Shown here in pieces: positions 8,860 through 18,500 of a DNA stretch of 64,000 nt. Both the position numbers and the translations under genes were made by a program. This DNA comes from Candidatus Aenigmatarchaeota archaeon (GTDB lineage Archaea; Aenigmatarchaeota; Aenigmatarchaeia; QMZP01; QMZT01), in contig JAFGCI010000001.1 in assembly GCA_016932735.1 (NCBI GenBank), positions 62,001 to 126,000 of the forward strand. Direction: 5' to 3'. Each line of letters begins with the position of its first letter. The first letter of the stretch is position 1. The notes beneath the pieces are model-generated. The model did no database searches and had not been told where the DNA came from. It was given only the letters and a program-made list of their open reading frames with translations.

Positions 8860-10017
8860 ATGAGAATACTTATGACAACATGGGAATATCCGCCAGACAA
8901 GGTAGGCGGTGTTGCATCCCACGTTGCAGACCTTTCAAAAGCTTTAGTGAAGATGGGACATGACATACACATACTCATCCCCGGAACTGAAAAAAAGGAA
9001 GAGCTTTACGACAAGGGCATAACAATGCACAGGATGGAACCTATACACAATGTGACTGACATGACAACATGGTCAACTGCTATTGCACACAGAATGGAGA
9101 AAGAGGCAATAAAGCTCCACAAACAGCAGAAGTTCGACATTGTCCATACGCATGACTGGATGATGGTTCCGGCCGGTACAGGAATAAAGAAGCTCCTGAA
9201 CGTTCCATTGGTCTTTACAATCCATTCAACCGAGCATGGAAGGAGCGGAGTCCATGACCCTTATACGAAGATGATAAACGACCTTGAATGGTACGGGACT
9301 TATGAAGCGAACAACGTCATAACAGTAGGAAAGGATTTCTGCAGGGAAGTCCAGTCGCTTTTCAGGGTACCGGATGATAAGATACATTATGTTCCGAACG
9401 GAGTCGAGCTTGAGAAATTTGACAGCCCCAAACTGAATGCAAAAAGGGAGGACTTTGTCGGAGACTGGGAGAAGATGGTTTTATTCTGCGGAAGAATGAC
9501 ATATGTAAAAGGAGTCCACAATCTGATAGAAGCGATGCCTTCTATAGTAAGGGAACATCCCGACACAAAGTTCGTTCTTGCAGGAAAAGGGCCTGACCTT
9601 GAAAATTACAGAGGAAGGGTCAAATCGATGGGCATCGCCGAGAAAACACTTTTCCCGGGATACGTTGATGATGACACACTGGTCGCCCTCTACAGGATGG
9701 CAGACCTTACAGTGGCTCCATCACTCTACGAGCCTTTCGGAATCGTCGCCCTTGAAGCAGCTGCGGCAAGAAGACCTACAATCGGCTCTTACATAGGCGG
9801 GCTGAAGGAAACAATAGTCCATGAACATACAGGCCTTCACACATGGGCAGGAAATTCCGGCTCGATAGCCGACCAGGTGAACAGGATGCTCTGGGACGGG
9901 AGCTGGAGGAACTGGCTCGGAGAGAACGGAAGAAGATACGTCGAAGACAATTTCATGTGGAACAAGATAGCTTACTGGACGACGGGAATTTACGGTAAGA
10001 CTTTGGGAATATGGTAA
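8860..10017 (+). CDS. GT4-family glycosyltransferase (glycogen-synthase-like)
   Basis: 385 residues, complete GT-B fold. It has MTTWEYPPDKVGGVASHVADL at the start, HTHDWMMVPAGTG, FTIHSTEHGRSG, FCGRMTYVKGVHNLI and the E-x7-E motif in SLYEPFGIVALEAAA. This type uses UDP- or ADP-glucose to extend alpha-1,4-glucan in archaea. It follows the N-domain gene by 9 bases (one operon) and its stop is adjacent to that of the convergent GH57 gene (10019). Together with the GH133 enzyme these form a glycogen synthesis and breakdown set. The donor is not determined by sequence. Confidence 0.87.
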   Translation: MRILMTTWEYPPDKVGGVASHVADLSKALVKMGHDIHILIPGTEKKEELYDKGITMHRMEPIHNVTDMTTWSTAIAHRMEKEAIKLHKQQKFDIVHTHDWMMVPAGTGIKKLLNVPLVFTIHSTEHGRSGVHDPYTKMINDLEWYGTYEANNVITVGKDFCREVQSLFRVPDDKIHYVPNGVELEKFDSPKLNAKREDFVGDWEKMVLFCGRMTYVKGVHNLIEAMPSIVREHPDTKFVLAGKGPDLENYRGRVKSMGIAEKTLFPGYVDDDTLVALYRMADLTVAPSLYEPFGIVALEAAAARRPTIGSYIGGLKETIVHEHTGLHTWAGNSGSIADQVNRMLWDGSWRNWLGENGRRYVEDNFMWNKIAYWTTGIYGKTLGIW

Positions 10018-10018
10018 A

Positions 10019-11323
10019 TCATTTCTTTTTAGAATTAGCCTTCTTAACGGGCGGGTCCTTTATTGGGACTCGGTTATGGCTGCTGCATTTATTCTTCTCG
10101 ACAAGATTCTCATAGACCTTTTCCTTGAAATCCAGAAGGACGTCTGTCAGCGTCCCGAAGCCCTGTTGCGGGTGGTCGAAGTATGAGAAGTATTGATGGA
10201 CATCGCCGTCTCCCCACCATTTCGTGCATATGTTGTGAAGGTGGTCGGAGCACTGAAGAATCTTCCATATCCTTATCAGCTCCTTGTTCCCGGTCTGCTT
10301 CACCGGGCCTTCAAGCCTCTTCAGCTCTCCGTGGAAAGTCTTCTGGACCTCGTTTCCGAGCCATGCGGATACGTCCATTTCAAGGTCGGCCCATGAGATG
10401 CTGTTCATCTCATAAACGTCAAACTCCCCTTCAGGCTGGTGGTCTTCTATGATTTCAGAAGGCGTTCTGAATCTAAGGTGCGGATAATCGTTTATCTTGT
10501 AAGGGAATGCATTCAGAAAGTGGAAGATTCCAGTTTCTTCCCAGTGGTGCTCCCCCCATGTCTCATAGTCCATGAAGAGGTTTATGCACTGGCCCGCATT
10601 GCCTGCGACCCAGCCTGCATATTTTTCCGCTGTCAGAGGCCATGCATCCCACCATCTTGCAGAGAATCTGTAGCCGACGTCATCGGTAAGATTCCTGTTC
10701 CTTAAAAGGACTCTTATTTTATCATCAACATAATAAGGAGGTTTATACACATAATTTGGAGACTTCCATCCCAATATCCCCGGATGGCCTTCCGTGAATA
10801 TTCCTTTGTATCCGGCTTCGGAAGCCGCCTTTGCTATAACATTATTGTATATCAGTTCTGTGTTGGTCATAACCTTCGGCTTTACACCGAAGACCGACTT
10901 CATCAGTGCGCTGTGCTCTTTTACCTGTTCAATGAATTCGCCCATATCATGGCTCATCGCAGCCAGAGAATGGTAGTATGTCTCATCAAGGAACTCAACA
11001 CATTTCTTGGGGAATTGTTTGAAGAGGTTAATCAGTTCAGGATGCCATCTCTCAGCCTGCTCCATCCAGAGCCCCGTTATCGAAAACGCGACCTTGAAAG
11101 GTTTCCTGCTGTTCTTGAGCTCCTCGACCGAATGGAGGATGTTGTATGTTGCCGGATAATAGCACTTGGAAGCGACCTTGTCAAAGACCTCCTTGTTGAA
11201 CTCATCAGAAAAATACCTGTCATAAAGCGTCGGTGAAAGTCTGTCTACGCCGAATTTTTTCAGCCTCAGAGGCTGATGCACCTCGAAAATAAGTGATACG
11301 TCAGGCATAGATAAGAGATGCAT
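10019..11323 (-). CDS. GH57 family alpha-amylase-type glycoside hydrolase
   Basis: 434 residues. The GH57 motif 1 HQP stands in IFEVHQPLRL at residues 16-18. GIFTEGHPGIL near 175-185 holds the likely nucleophile glutamate, and the motif MDYETWGEHHWEETGIF near 250 holds the likely acid/base aspartate. The last motif style (DYETxGEH) is the one seen in archaeal cytoplasmic alpha-amylase-like GH57 enzymes encoded beside glycogen genes. No signal peptide; the C terminus is a basic tail (KKANSKKK). Expected to hydrolyse or rearrange alpha-1,4-glucans in the cytoplasm. Confidence 0.88.
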   Translation of the reverse strand: MHLLSMPDVSLIFEVHQPLRLKKFGVDRLSPTLYDRYFSDEFNKEVFDKVASKCYYPATYNILHSVEELKNSRKPFKVAFSITGLWMEQAERWHPELINLFKQFPKKCVEFLDETYYHSLAAMSHDMGEFIEQVKEHSALMKSVFGVKPKVMTNTELIYNNVIAKAASEAGYKGIFTEGHPGILGWKSPNYVYKPPYYVDDKIRVLLRNRNLTDDVGYRFSARWWDAWPLTAEKYAGWVAGNAGQCINLFMDYETWGEHHWEETGIFHFLNAFPYKINDYPHLRFRTPSEIIEDHQPEGEFDVYEMNSISWADLEMDVSAWLGNEVQKTFHGELKRLEGPVKQTGNKELIRIWKILQCSDHLHNICTKWWGDGDVHQYFSYFDHPQQGFGTLTDVLLDFKEKVYENLVEKNKCSSHNRVPIKDPPVKKANSKKK

Positions 11324-11438
11324 GGGTGCTTATTAAAGGTTTCGGTTTTCAAAACCACTATTATAGAGCATCAGACTTAAATACGAATTCAGATAAATCT
11401 TATAAGTATTTTTGCTGAGTTATTCATAGGTTGGGGAC

Positions 11439-12059
11439 ATGCCTATAAGAAACATAATTTTCGACTGGTCAGGCGTCATCAGCGATGACTTCTTCGCCGT
11501 TTACAAGGCGACGATGGAGATATTCAAGAAGCTTGACATGAAGGAAATCACCTTCGAAAAATTCAGGACCGAGTTCTGCCTGCCTTATATGGATTTCTAC
11601 AGGAAAAGGACAAGCGAGGTAGACAAGCTACTCATAAACCAGATTTTTCTCGAGATGTATGGAAAGAAAGTCAGGGCAAAGCCATACAAGAATGTAAAGG
11701 ACGTGCTTACTGAGCTGAAATCCAAAGGAATAAAGATGGCAATAGTCACCTCCCAGCTGGAGCCTTTCATAAAAGAGGAGATTTCAACGTTCGGCCTTGA
11801 TGACATTTTTCATCAGGTTCATACGAACATAGACGATAAGGTAGCAGACCTTGGAAAGCTTCTCAAAAGGACAGGCTTTGAAAAAGATGAAACCGTCTTT
11901 GTCGGCGACACACCGCATGACGTAGCGGCCGCGAAGAAGGCGGGCCTGAGGATGGTTGCAAGTGCATACGGCTATGTAGATAGGAAGACAATGGAAAAGG
12001 AAAATCCCGATTTCATTATTGACAGCATAGAGGAACTGCCTCGTATTATTCTAAAGTGA
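11439..12059 (+). CDS. HAD-superfamily hydrolase
   Basis: 206 residues of the haloacid dehalogenase fold. Motif I is IIFDWSGVISDD, motif II MAIVTSQ, and motif IV FVGDTPHDVAAAKKAG. Motif I has Ser two residues after the nucleophile aspartate, where phosphatases normally have the acid/base Asp, so catalysis may be weak or of another kind. An alpha-helical cap (residues 18-80) follows. A TATA-like CTTATAAGTATT lies 30-40 bases before the start. Tail-to-head with tRNA-Arg, 41 bases downstream. Substrate unknown. Confidence 0.8.
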   Translation: MPIRNIIFDWSGVISDDFFAVYKATMEIFKKLDMKEITFEKFRTEFCLPYMDFYRKRTSEVDKLLINQIFLEMYGKKVRAKPYKNVKDVLTELKSKGIKMAIVTSQLEPFIKEEISTFGLDDIFHQVHTNIDDKVADLGKLLKRTGFEKDETVFVGDTPHDVAAAKKAGLRMVASAYGYVDRKTMEKENPDFIIDSIEELPRIILK

Positions 12060-12100
12060 GCTCTTTTTAAACAGTTTAGCCTATTATTTGTTATTATCAA

Positions 12101-12215
12101 GAGCCTGTGGCTTAGCTTGGATATAGCGCCGGATTGCGGATCCGGAGACCGCGAGTTCAAATGTGATCACCGAAGTGAAACGTCTTCAGTGATACTGAAG
12201 ATCTCGCCAGGCTCG
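12101..12215 (+). tRNA. tRNA-Arg (anticodon GCG) with a 40-nt T-loop insertion
   Basis: Acceptor GAGCCTG (12101-12107) pairs with CAGGCTC (12208-12214). Anticodon stem CCGGA/TCCGG encloses TTGCGGA, anticodon GCG (reads CGC). The T stem GCGAG/CTCGC is complete, but between the T loop TTCAAAT and the 3' T strand lie 40 extra bases (12163-12202). Removing them leaves a normal 75-nt tRNA. The insertion contains two hairpins and is homologous to the one in tRNA-Lys. The excision sites could be shifted by a base or two. The D stem has one T-T mismatch. Confidence 0.85.
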
Positions 12216-12332
12216 TATAACCGAAATCTCACTGAACAGCAGCGAGCACACAAGAAATCTTATAAAGATTGAGTAGAAAATAGTAGAATAAAAACCAGCT
12301 TCTGTTGATAGAATCAACAGAAATACAAATAT

Positions 12333-12525
12333 GCGGGGATACCCAAGCGGTCAAATATCAAAGGACACGCATTTTATGCGTGTCAAGAGACTAAAGGGGC
12401 CCGGCTAAGGACCGTGTAGCTTAGTGCTTTCAAGGGTTCGAAAGGTTGGAAAAGGCGATATTCCATCGCCAAAACTCAAATTGAAATGATATGGGTTAAA
12501 ATACCTGAGATTCCCTTTCCCCGCA
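12333..12525 (+). tRNA. tRNA-Leu (apparent anticodon AAG) with D-loop and T-loop insertions
   Basis: Acceptor GCGGGGA/TCCCCGC (12518-12524), long variable arm, T stem AAGGG/CCCTT: a class II leucine tRNA. An insertion of about 40 bases lies in the D loop (around 12356-12395, containing the 8-bp hairpin GACACGCA/TGCGTGTC). A second of about 69 bases lies in the T loop (around 12444-12512, with hairpin GGCGAT/ATCGCC). Without them the tRNA is 84 nt. The anticodon loop reads CTAAGGA, giving AAG, which is very unusual in archaea; the stem CCCGG/CCGTG has one C-T mismatch. Isotype is well supported, the anticodon less so. Confidence 0.75.
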
Positions 12526-12532
12526 TATATTT

Positions 12533-13114
12533 TTATACTTCATTCACGAAGATAAGGCTGTCCGGCCACTCCTTCTTTATCTTCCCGTTCTCCATGTTCA
12601 TTGCAGGCATATAGTTGTGATGGACCCTGACCATTCTGTCAAGGTTTGTAGTTATAATGTCCTTTATGCATTTCTGGCCAAGCTTCTCTTCAAGGAAAGG
12701 GACAATCTTTCCGTTGAACTCCTCAACAAGGTCTTCCCTCGTTTTTGCATCGAGTATTATTATCAGTGCCAGATGCCCGTCCTTTTCGCCCAGATATGCA
12801 AGTGAGATGTAATGCGAATTGAACATCCTCCATGTCGGGTCCTTTTCCAGCGTCTCATAATACGTCTGTCTCGTGATGCCTATCTTGAACTTTATTACAA
12901 ATAGTGTTTTGGCGCCGAATACCTTGAGTCCGAACTCTCCCTTGTCAATTGATGTATAGTATCTGAGAAGTTTCTCTTCCTCGAGTTTCTTCCTTTTTCT
13001 GTTCACGGTCATTACGGGTATGTTAGTCCTTTTTGCTATCTGGTTGTCGCTCGCCCTCGGGTCCCTGATGAGCTCGCGGATAATCTTTACTTCCTTTTCA
13101 TCTAACTCTCTCAT
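12533..13114 (-). CDS. Lrp/AsnC-family transcriptional regulator
   Basis: 193 residues. An N-terminal helix-turn-helix (DEKEVKIIRELIRDPRASDNQIAKRTNIPVMTVNRKRKKLEEEKLL, residues 4-50) is followed by an alpha/beta domain with the strand pattern of an Lrp ligand-binding/oligomerisation module (FVIKFKIGI, HLALIIILDA). Family members bind as dimers or octamers and often sense amino acids. It is transcribed away from the small hypothetical gene at 13200 and could regulate it. Its 3' end nearly touches tRNA-Leu. The effector is not predictable. Confidence 0.75.
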   Translation of the reverse strand: MRELDEKEVKIIRELIRDPRASDNQIAKRTNIPVMTVNRKRKKLEEEKLLRYYTSIDKGEFGLKVFGAKTLFVIKFKIGITRQTYYETLEKDPTWRMFNSHYISLAYLGEKDGHLALIIILDAKTREDLVEEFNGKIVPFLEEKLGQKCIKDIITTNLDRMVRVHHNYMPAMNMENGKIKKEWPDSLIFVNEV

Positions 13115-13199
13115 TTTATCACAATATTTAAATAGATGTTATATTTATAACCTTTTTCAATACATCGGAATATATAGTTGCCTAAACAACATCTTCTTG

Positions 13200-13694
13200 A
13201 TGATAGAATCCATAAACAGAAGCTATTGCAGGTTTGCGAAGGATTATCTCCTTTCTCAGGCCAGAAGTGCGAAAGAGTCAGGCGTAAGAATATACAGGCC
13301 TTCAAGAGATGAAAGATTGAGTTTTTATCAGACACTTTGTAATGAATATCCTATAAACAGGAAAGGTAATCATAAAAGTTCATGCTGGAGAGTTGATATT
13401 ACTGACCATACCATACCAGCAGAAAAGTATGGAAAGGACCATGTAACTCATATTGTCTGCAAAGGCAGGATGCATCTTTTCAACGGTTCCACTGAATGTG
13501 CAATGTTCCTGATAGAGAAGCCTCCTCAAAACGGACACAAGGAATATGGAATTCATTTCCATGTCGGAGGTGCCGACGAGACGCTTTTTTTAAGAGAGCC
13601 GAGAGAAGGAGTTCATATATACTCCATTATGTCCAAAGGAGCAAAAAACCTGCCGAAAATACTTGCAAGCGCAACGAGAATGCTAAATAATTAG
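13200..13694 (+). CDS. Hypothetical protein
   Basis: 164 residues if started at ATG 13200. Longer in-frame starts would run through the divergent regulator and are unlikely. I do not recognise the family. The central part has regularly spaced histidines and acidic residues (WRVDITDHTIPAEKYGKDHVTHIVC; GIHFHVGGADETLFL), a mixture that could bind metal, but no known motif fits. No signal peptide or membrane helix. TATA-like ATTTATAA lies near 13142-13149. Shares the intergenic region with the Lrp-like gene. Confidence 0.6.
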   Translation: MIESINRSYCRFAKDYLLSQARSAKESGVRIYRPSRDERLSFYQTLCNEYPINRKGNHKSSCWRVDITDHTIPAEKYGKDHVTHIVCKGRMHLFNGSTECAMFLIEKPPQNGHKEYGIHFHVGGADETLFLREPREGVHIYSIMSKGAKNLPKILASATRMLNN

Positions 13695-13749
13695 GTTGCC
13701 ATATTTTCTACATTTTTATATATTTGCATCAATAATGTTATCTAATATT

Positions 13750-14004
13750 GGGCCCGTAGCTCAGCCTGGATGAACATTTGCATGTTCAGGGCGTTTAGAG
13801 CACCGGCTAAGACGGATATGTCTTTGGTGAAACTTTTAACTAGGAAGTTTGTCGACATCATTCGGAAAGACAGCTTGCTTCAATAGAAATAAGCTGTCAA
13901 ACCATTTGGTGGATGAAAGCGGAAGATATCCGGGTGTCGCGGGTTCGAATGCAATCGCTGAAGCGAAACGTGTTCAGCAGATGCCGAACATCCCGTCGGG
14001 CCCA
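13750..14004 (+). tRNA. tRNA-Lys (UUU) interrupted by four insertions
   Basis: Exons can be joined to a perfect 75-nt tRNA-Lys. Acceptor is GGGCCCG/CGGGCCC, D stem GCTC/GAGC, anticodon stem CCGGA/TCCGG, loop CTTTTAA and T stem GCGGG/CCCGT. Insertions to remove: D loop about 13770-13794 (25 nt, hairpin TGAACAT-TTGC-ATGTTCA); position 30/31 about 13807-13831 (25 nt); canonical 37/38 about 13839-13927 (89 nt); T loop about 13951-13991 (41 nt). Without the 30/31 exon choice (ACTTTTAA at 13832-13839) the anticodon stem would mismatch and no anticodon with U33 would fit, so this reading is favoured. Boundaries may shift by a base or two. Confidence 0.75.
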
Positions 14005-14013
14005 TAAACTTTT

Positions 14014-14760
14014 ATGGCAAATTCAGATTTATTTAGTATGGGAAAAGACTTACTTTACAAAGACCTTGCAAAATATTATGATGTTATCTACTACTGGAAG
14101 GATTACAGTAAAGAAGCCGGACTGTTGGTGAAATTGATATCAAAATACAAAAAATCAGAAGGGAAAGAGTTACTTGAAGCCGGCTGCGGGACAGGTCATC
14201 ACCTGCAATTTCTTAAGGACAATTTCAAATGCACCGGAACCGATATCAACCAGGAAATGCTCAATGTTGCAAAGAAGAAAAATAAGGATGTGACTTTCAG
14301 AAAAGCCGACATGATAGATATGAAATTAAACAAGAAATTTGATGTAATAATTTCCATGTTCAGTTCAATTGGTTATGTCAAGACTATAACTAATCTGAAG
14401 AAAACATTGCAGAATTTCTCTGGCCATCTTAAATCCGGGGGAGTTCTTATAATAGAGCCTTGGTTTAGTCAGGATCAGTTCACTAACAGTAAAACACAGT
14501 TAATTAGTTACGAAGACGATAAAATAAAAATCGCACGAATGAGCAAATCAAAAAGAAAAGGAAACATCTCGATTCTTGATATGGACTACCTTGTTTCTGA
14601 GAGTGGTGAAGATACCAAACATTTTAAAGACCGTCATGAACTGGGTCTTTTTGAAACAGAGAAAACACTGGAATTGATGGAAAGCGCCGGTTTAAAATCC
14701 AGAATGTTAAAGAACGGGTTTATGAAAGGCAGAGGAGTGTTTATCGGTGTAAAGGAATAG
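14014..14760 (+). CDS. Class I SAM-dependent methyltransferase
   Basis: 248 residues. The SAM-binding motif ELLEAGCGTGHHLQFL is at about 53-68, and TGTDINQEML follows with the acidic residue that binds ribose. DVIISMFSSIGYVKT and GGVLIIEPWFSQDQF resemble the TylM1/DesVI-type sugar-amine N-methyltransferases, so a small-molecule or sugar substrate is plausible, but no sugar pathway lies nearby. The start at 14014 lies 10 bases after the tRNA-Lys 3' end; an alternative start at 14038 (MGKDLLYK) is possible. Group-level substrate call is weak. Confidence 0.8.
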   Translation: MANSDLFSMGKDLLYKDLAKYYDVIYYWKDYSKEAGLLVKLISKYKKSEGKELLEAGCGTGHHLQFLKDNFKCTGTDINQEMLNVAKKKNKDVTFRKADMIDMKLNKKFDVIISMFSSIGYVKTITNLKKTLQNFSGHLKSGGVLIIEPWFSQDQFTNSKTQLISYEDDKIKIARMSKSKRKGNISILDMDYLVSESGEDTKHFKDRHELGLFETEKTLELMESAGLKSRMLKNGFMKGRGVFIGVKE

Positions 14761-14770
14761 AGTACTTTTC

Positions 14771-15457
14771 TTAATCGGTTATCTCTGTCCCTACGAATTT
14801 CTTCCCTTTCAGTGCATTTATCAGATTATCAACATTCCTTATGTCCAATGCAATGGTTCTTATATTTGAACGTTTCAAAAGCAGCGCAGCCTGAGGGTCT
14901 ATTATAGACGATGTCCCCGCAACGAATGTATCGTTGCTGACAATTTCAAAAAGCTTTTCGTAGCTTATTTCGTCAAACTTCTTTGCCTTCTTATTCTTCC
15001 TCGGGTCTGAGTCATATATCCCGTCAACAGATGTTCCTTTTATGAGAAGGTCCGCTCCAATGTAGTCGGCCAGCTGGACGGCGACCGCATCAGTCGTCTG
15101 GCCTGGTGTCAGTCCTCCCATGACAAGCATCTTTCCGGAAGCAAGTGCTTTTCCTATATCCTCAAATCTTTCCGGAGGGAACGGATATGCAATATCATGG
15201 AAAGCTGCTATGACAGACATGGCATTGAGCCTTGAGCTCTTCACACCAATAAGATCGAGAGTCGTGTTTGATAATCCGAACTCCTTGCAGGCGGCTACAT
15301 AGTTTTTTCCTAGAACGCCTCCGCCGGCAACAAAATGAACCTCGTTTTTTCCTTTCAGAAATTTCCTGACATTGTCCGATAATTTCTTCAGAAGCTTCGT
15401 GTCCGGCTTCCCGTCAGGACATAAAACAGAACCGCCAAACTTAATTACTACTTTCAT
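14771..15457 (-). CDS. pyrH: Uridylate kinase (UMP kinase, archaeal type)
   Basis: 228 residues of the amino-acid-kinase fold: VVIKFGGSVL at the N terminus, HFVAGGGVLGKNYV, GGLTPGQTTDAVAVQLADYIGADLLIKGTSVDGIYDSDP and the terminal strand IRTIALD. The short archaeal length and the GQTTDAVA loop are characteristic of PyrH, which phosphorylates UMP to UDP in pyrimidine nucleotide synthesis. It ends 10 bases from the convergent methyltransferase gene and lies between that gene and the giant membrane protein gene. Confidence 0.93.
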   Translation of the reverse strand: MKVVIKFGGSVLCPDGKPDTKLLKKLSDNVRKFLKGKNEVHFVAGGGVLGKNYVAACKEFGLSNTTLDLIGVKSSRLNAMSVIAAFHDIAYPFPPERFEDIGKALASGKMLVMGGLTPGQTTDAVAVQLADYIGADLLIKGTSVDGIYDSDPRKNKKAKKFDEISYEKLFEIVSNDTFVAGTSSIIDPQAALLLKRSNIRTIALDIRNVDNLINALKGKKFVGTEITD

Positions 15458-15500
15458 AATTATCTGAGAAATAATGGGCGAAGTGGTTTAAATTAGTGGG

Positions 15501-18500
15501 TTAAACTTTTCCTGGCCAGAAGTCGCTTCTCCCGTGTCTCTGCTCATAGACTAATATATATCCTGTCAATGCAACAGCGCCTACAACTTCTCCGACTTTA
15601 TAGCCTCCGGCTGCTCCTGTTCCCCAGCTGAAGACGCCCGCCACGACAGCTCCGACAGCGCCGCAGATTTCGGGAGCCCATCTCATTATCGTTGATACCC
15701 TGTCTTTCTCATCGATGCAGAAATTGTACTGACTGTTCGTATCTATTTTGTCAACATAGACTATCTGGCCCCTTATTTTGCAGTCCTTTATCTTAAGGAG
15801 GTTCATGATTCCGTCATTTTCTGTGTCTGTATCCATGAGAATTATTTTTGGGTCTTCCTTTATCCCTACAGCCCACTTGATTTTGTCCCATGTTGTGTCA
15901 TATTCCGAGACAGTGATTGTGTCGACTACACCGTCTTTGCTTGTATCGATGAAACTGATGTCATACCTCGAGTCTTCCTTTGCCCAGAGCTTCAGTTCTG
16001 AAGTCTCTGTTTCAACGAATTCGGGCTCATCGTTGTCTTCACTACCGATGCCGTCGTATGGAGTCAGACCTACACTTCTCGAGAAGAAGATGTTGTCATT
16101 CTTCTTGTAGTATGTATAAAGATAGCAATACCTGTCCATGGCTTCCGTGTCGAATGTTCCGGAAGTTATCATCTTAGTCTTATCATTGCCAAGTATATCG
16201 TCATAAAAATTCTCATTTTGTTTGTCTGTAATGTGGCTGAGTCTTTCCTCGCCGTCTGGAGTTGCGGGGTCTTGTATATAGGTCGTTCCCTGATATTCAA
16301 ACCATACCATCTTTCCTTCTTCATTACATTCCACATCCTTAAGGATGTCTCCCTGAGGCACGATATTTTTCATCTCGATCCTGCAATTAAGGTTCTTGTG
16401 CCTTATGTGATAGGAGTCGCTGTTGTATTTGCTATTGAACTCAAAATAGGCGCTTTCCAAGCCGATGCACAGTTTGATGTTCTCTACGGACTCCTTTGCC
16501 AAATCCCTCTTCTCGCTTTCAGACATCTCCTGCCACTGCTTTGTATTCACGCCGTTGCAGCAATATGTCTTTTCATCTCCGTTCTCCATGAAATTGTAAA
16601 TGCTTTCCTCGTCTAAAGGCACATTGGGAATCTCTCCCAACTTGTATGCGACCGAGTTGCATGCAAGAAGGCCGTTCTTGTATTCGCCTTCCGGAGGATT
16701 GTACGCAGCACACTTGCCCTCGCCGCCGACTTTAACTGTATAATCCCCCAAGACGCTGTTTTTTAATGACAGGTCTATCAAAGCATCTTTCCCACCAAAA
16801 CTCAGATTATAATATGCATTCTCAGCATTCATGTCTGCATCCATCATTTCAGGAGGCATCACCAACCCTGTCATTTCCTGAACGTCGCATCGCGTGGTCG
16901 GTTCGATGCTCATCTTCAGGAAGTCCATTGCTGAACTACCACAGTTAGAAGCGCCGGCAAGGTTACTGAAATCGAAAACAAATCTTATTCCCGATATGGG
17001 GTCCCTTATGTAGGCTATATCAGTATTAAACATTTCAAGCGACGTATCATCCTTGACCAAATCCCAGTTGCTTATCCCGAACTGGAAAATACGCAAAGCT
17101 TCCACTCTTTCTTCTATATATTCGTCGTATCGGATGTCATTGCCTTTGCTCTTTTCCACTACATCAATGCTGATAGGTTCTGGTGCGCCGTCCAGCTGGA
17201 CATCTATCCTTTTTCCACCGCTCTCTATACCTGTAAGCTCGACAATCTTGTTGCTTATTATATCCCTGTCAAGTATGTCACCGTTTATAATGGCTCTGTA
17301 GCAGTCTTCTTCAGCAGATATTGTGTCCTCCTCGTCTGGTTTTTCGCAGTTGTCGACGCTGGATGCAAGCTCCCTGAGACCTCCGAAGGTCGTCCCGAAA
17401 TATCCGCATTTTACAGGCGCGAGCTTTATTTCCAGGTTAGCATAGCATGGGGATGCGAGGTAGAAAGGCTTCAGAGAACTTCCGATGAAGTCTTTTGTTT
17501 TCACGAAAAGCTGAGTCGGGGCTTTTGTTATCACAGAATTTTCCTGAAGAGTTCCGACGACAGGTATGCTGACGACGAGCTTGTTTGATTCGGGGGTGTT
17601 TCTCTGCGTCCTTGCATCCATGACGCCTATTGCATATGCGGTCAGTGTAACAGCTCCCCATCTTCTTAATCTGTCAGACCAAAGCCTTAGAGCCTCTTTG
17701 TGACCATCAATGAAAGCATTCGCTATTCTGTTAAGGGTGGTTCCTGAAAGCTTGGCGGCTTCCTCAGCGACTTCGCCGCCGATTGTCTTGGTTCCTATAA
17801 GTTTGCCTGCTGAATCAAAACTATTTACTACATGCTTTGTCACAAGCGAACCGTCAGGACTTCTTAGCACTGTCTTATATATCTGCCTTGTCGTCATGCC
17901 GTTCTTCCCAAAAAGAGGCATGAATGTAACATCGACAACGGTACCAAGCCCCTGCTTTTCTATTGCGGAGAGGGTGGATTTGGAAGCCATTTCTCTGACA
18001 GCCATCTCACCGAGCTGCCTCTCGTTGACAGTGGCTGGAAGGAACCATATGCCATGAGAGCGCGCGAATTTTCTTCCGAGTCTTTTTACTTGTGCATCTG
18101 TCATAGTGCCGATATATTCTTTTGTGACTTTCTCAACGGCTTCATCCAGGACTTCTGCATACCCTCTCTGAAGGAAAGCTTCTCCCAACTCCTTTGCAGC
18201 TCTTTCCTCTGCTTCTTTAACCAGTTTATTAGCTGCGCTTGAACCCATTTCTCTGCCCAAAAGCTTCACGCCTTCTTCAAGAGATTCCCTGGTTCCGGCT
18301 TCCGCCAGTTCTTTGGCAAGCTTCTTCTGGGCGGTCTCCGCACCAGTCTCTGCAAATTCCAGGAGCGCAATCTTGAGGCCTCTTTCGAAGATAACGTCTT
18401 CACCTATCTCTTTCATAGCTTTTTCTGTAAGTTCTTTTGAAAGATACCCTACGAATAGTTTGCTTTTTATTGGCCTTGTTATCAGTTTTTCGGTGAGTAA

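Noticed and set aside
13803-13814. Anticodon reading CTAAGA (AAG) for the tRNA at 13750
   Set aside because: Leaves a mismatch at the base of the anticodon stem and the wrong variable arm for leucine; the four-insertion lysine reading gives five perfect pairs.
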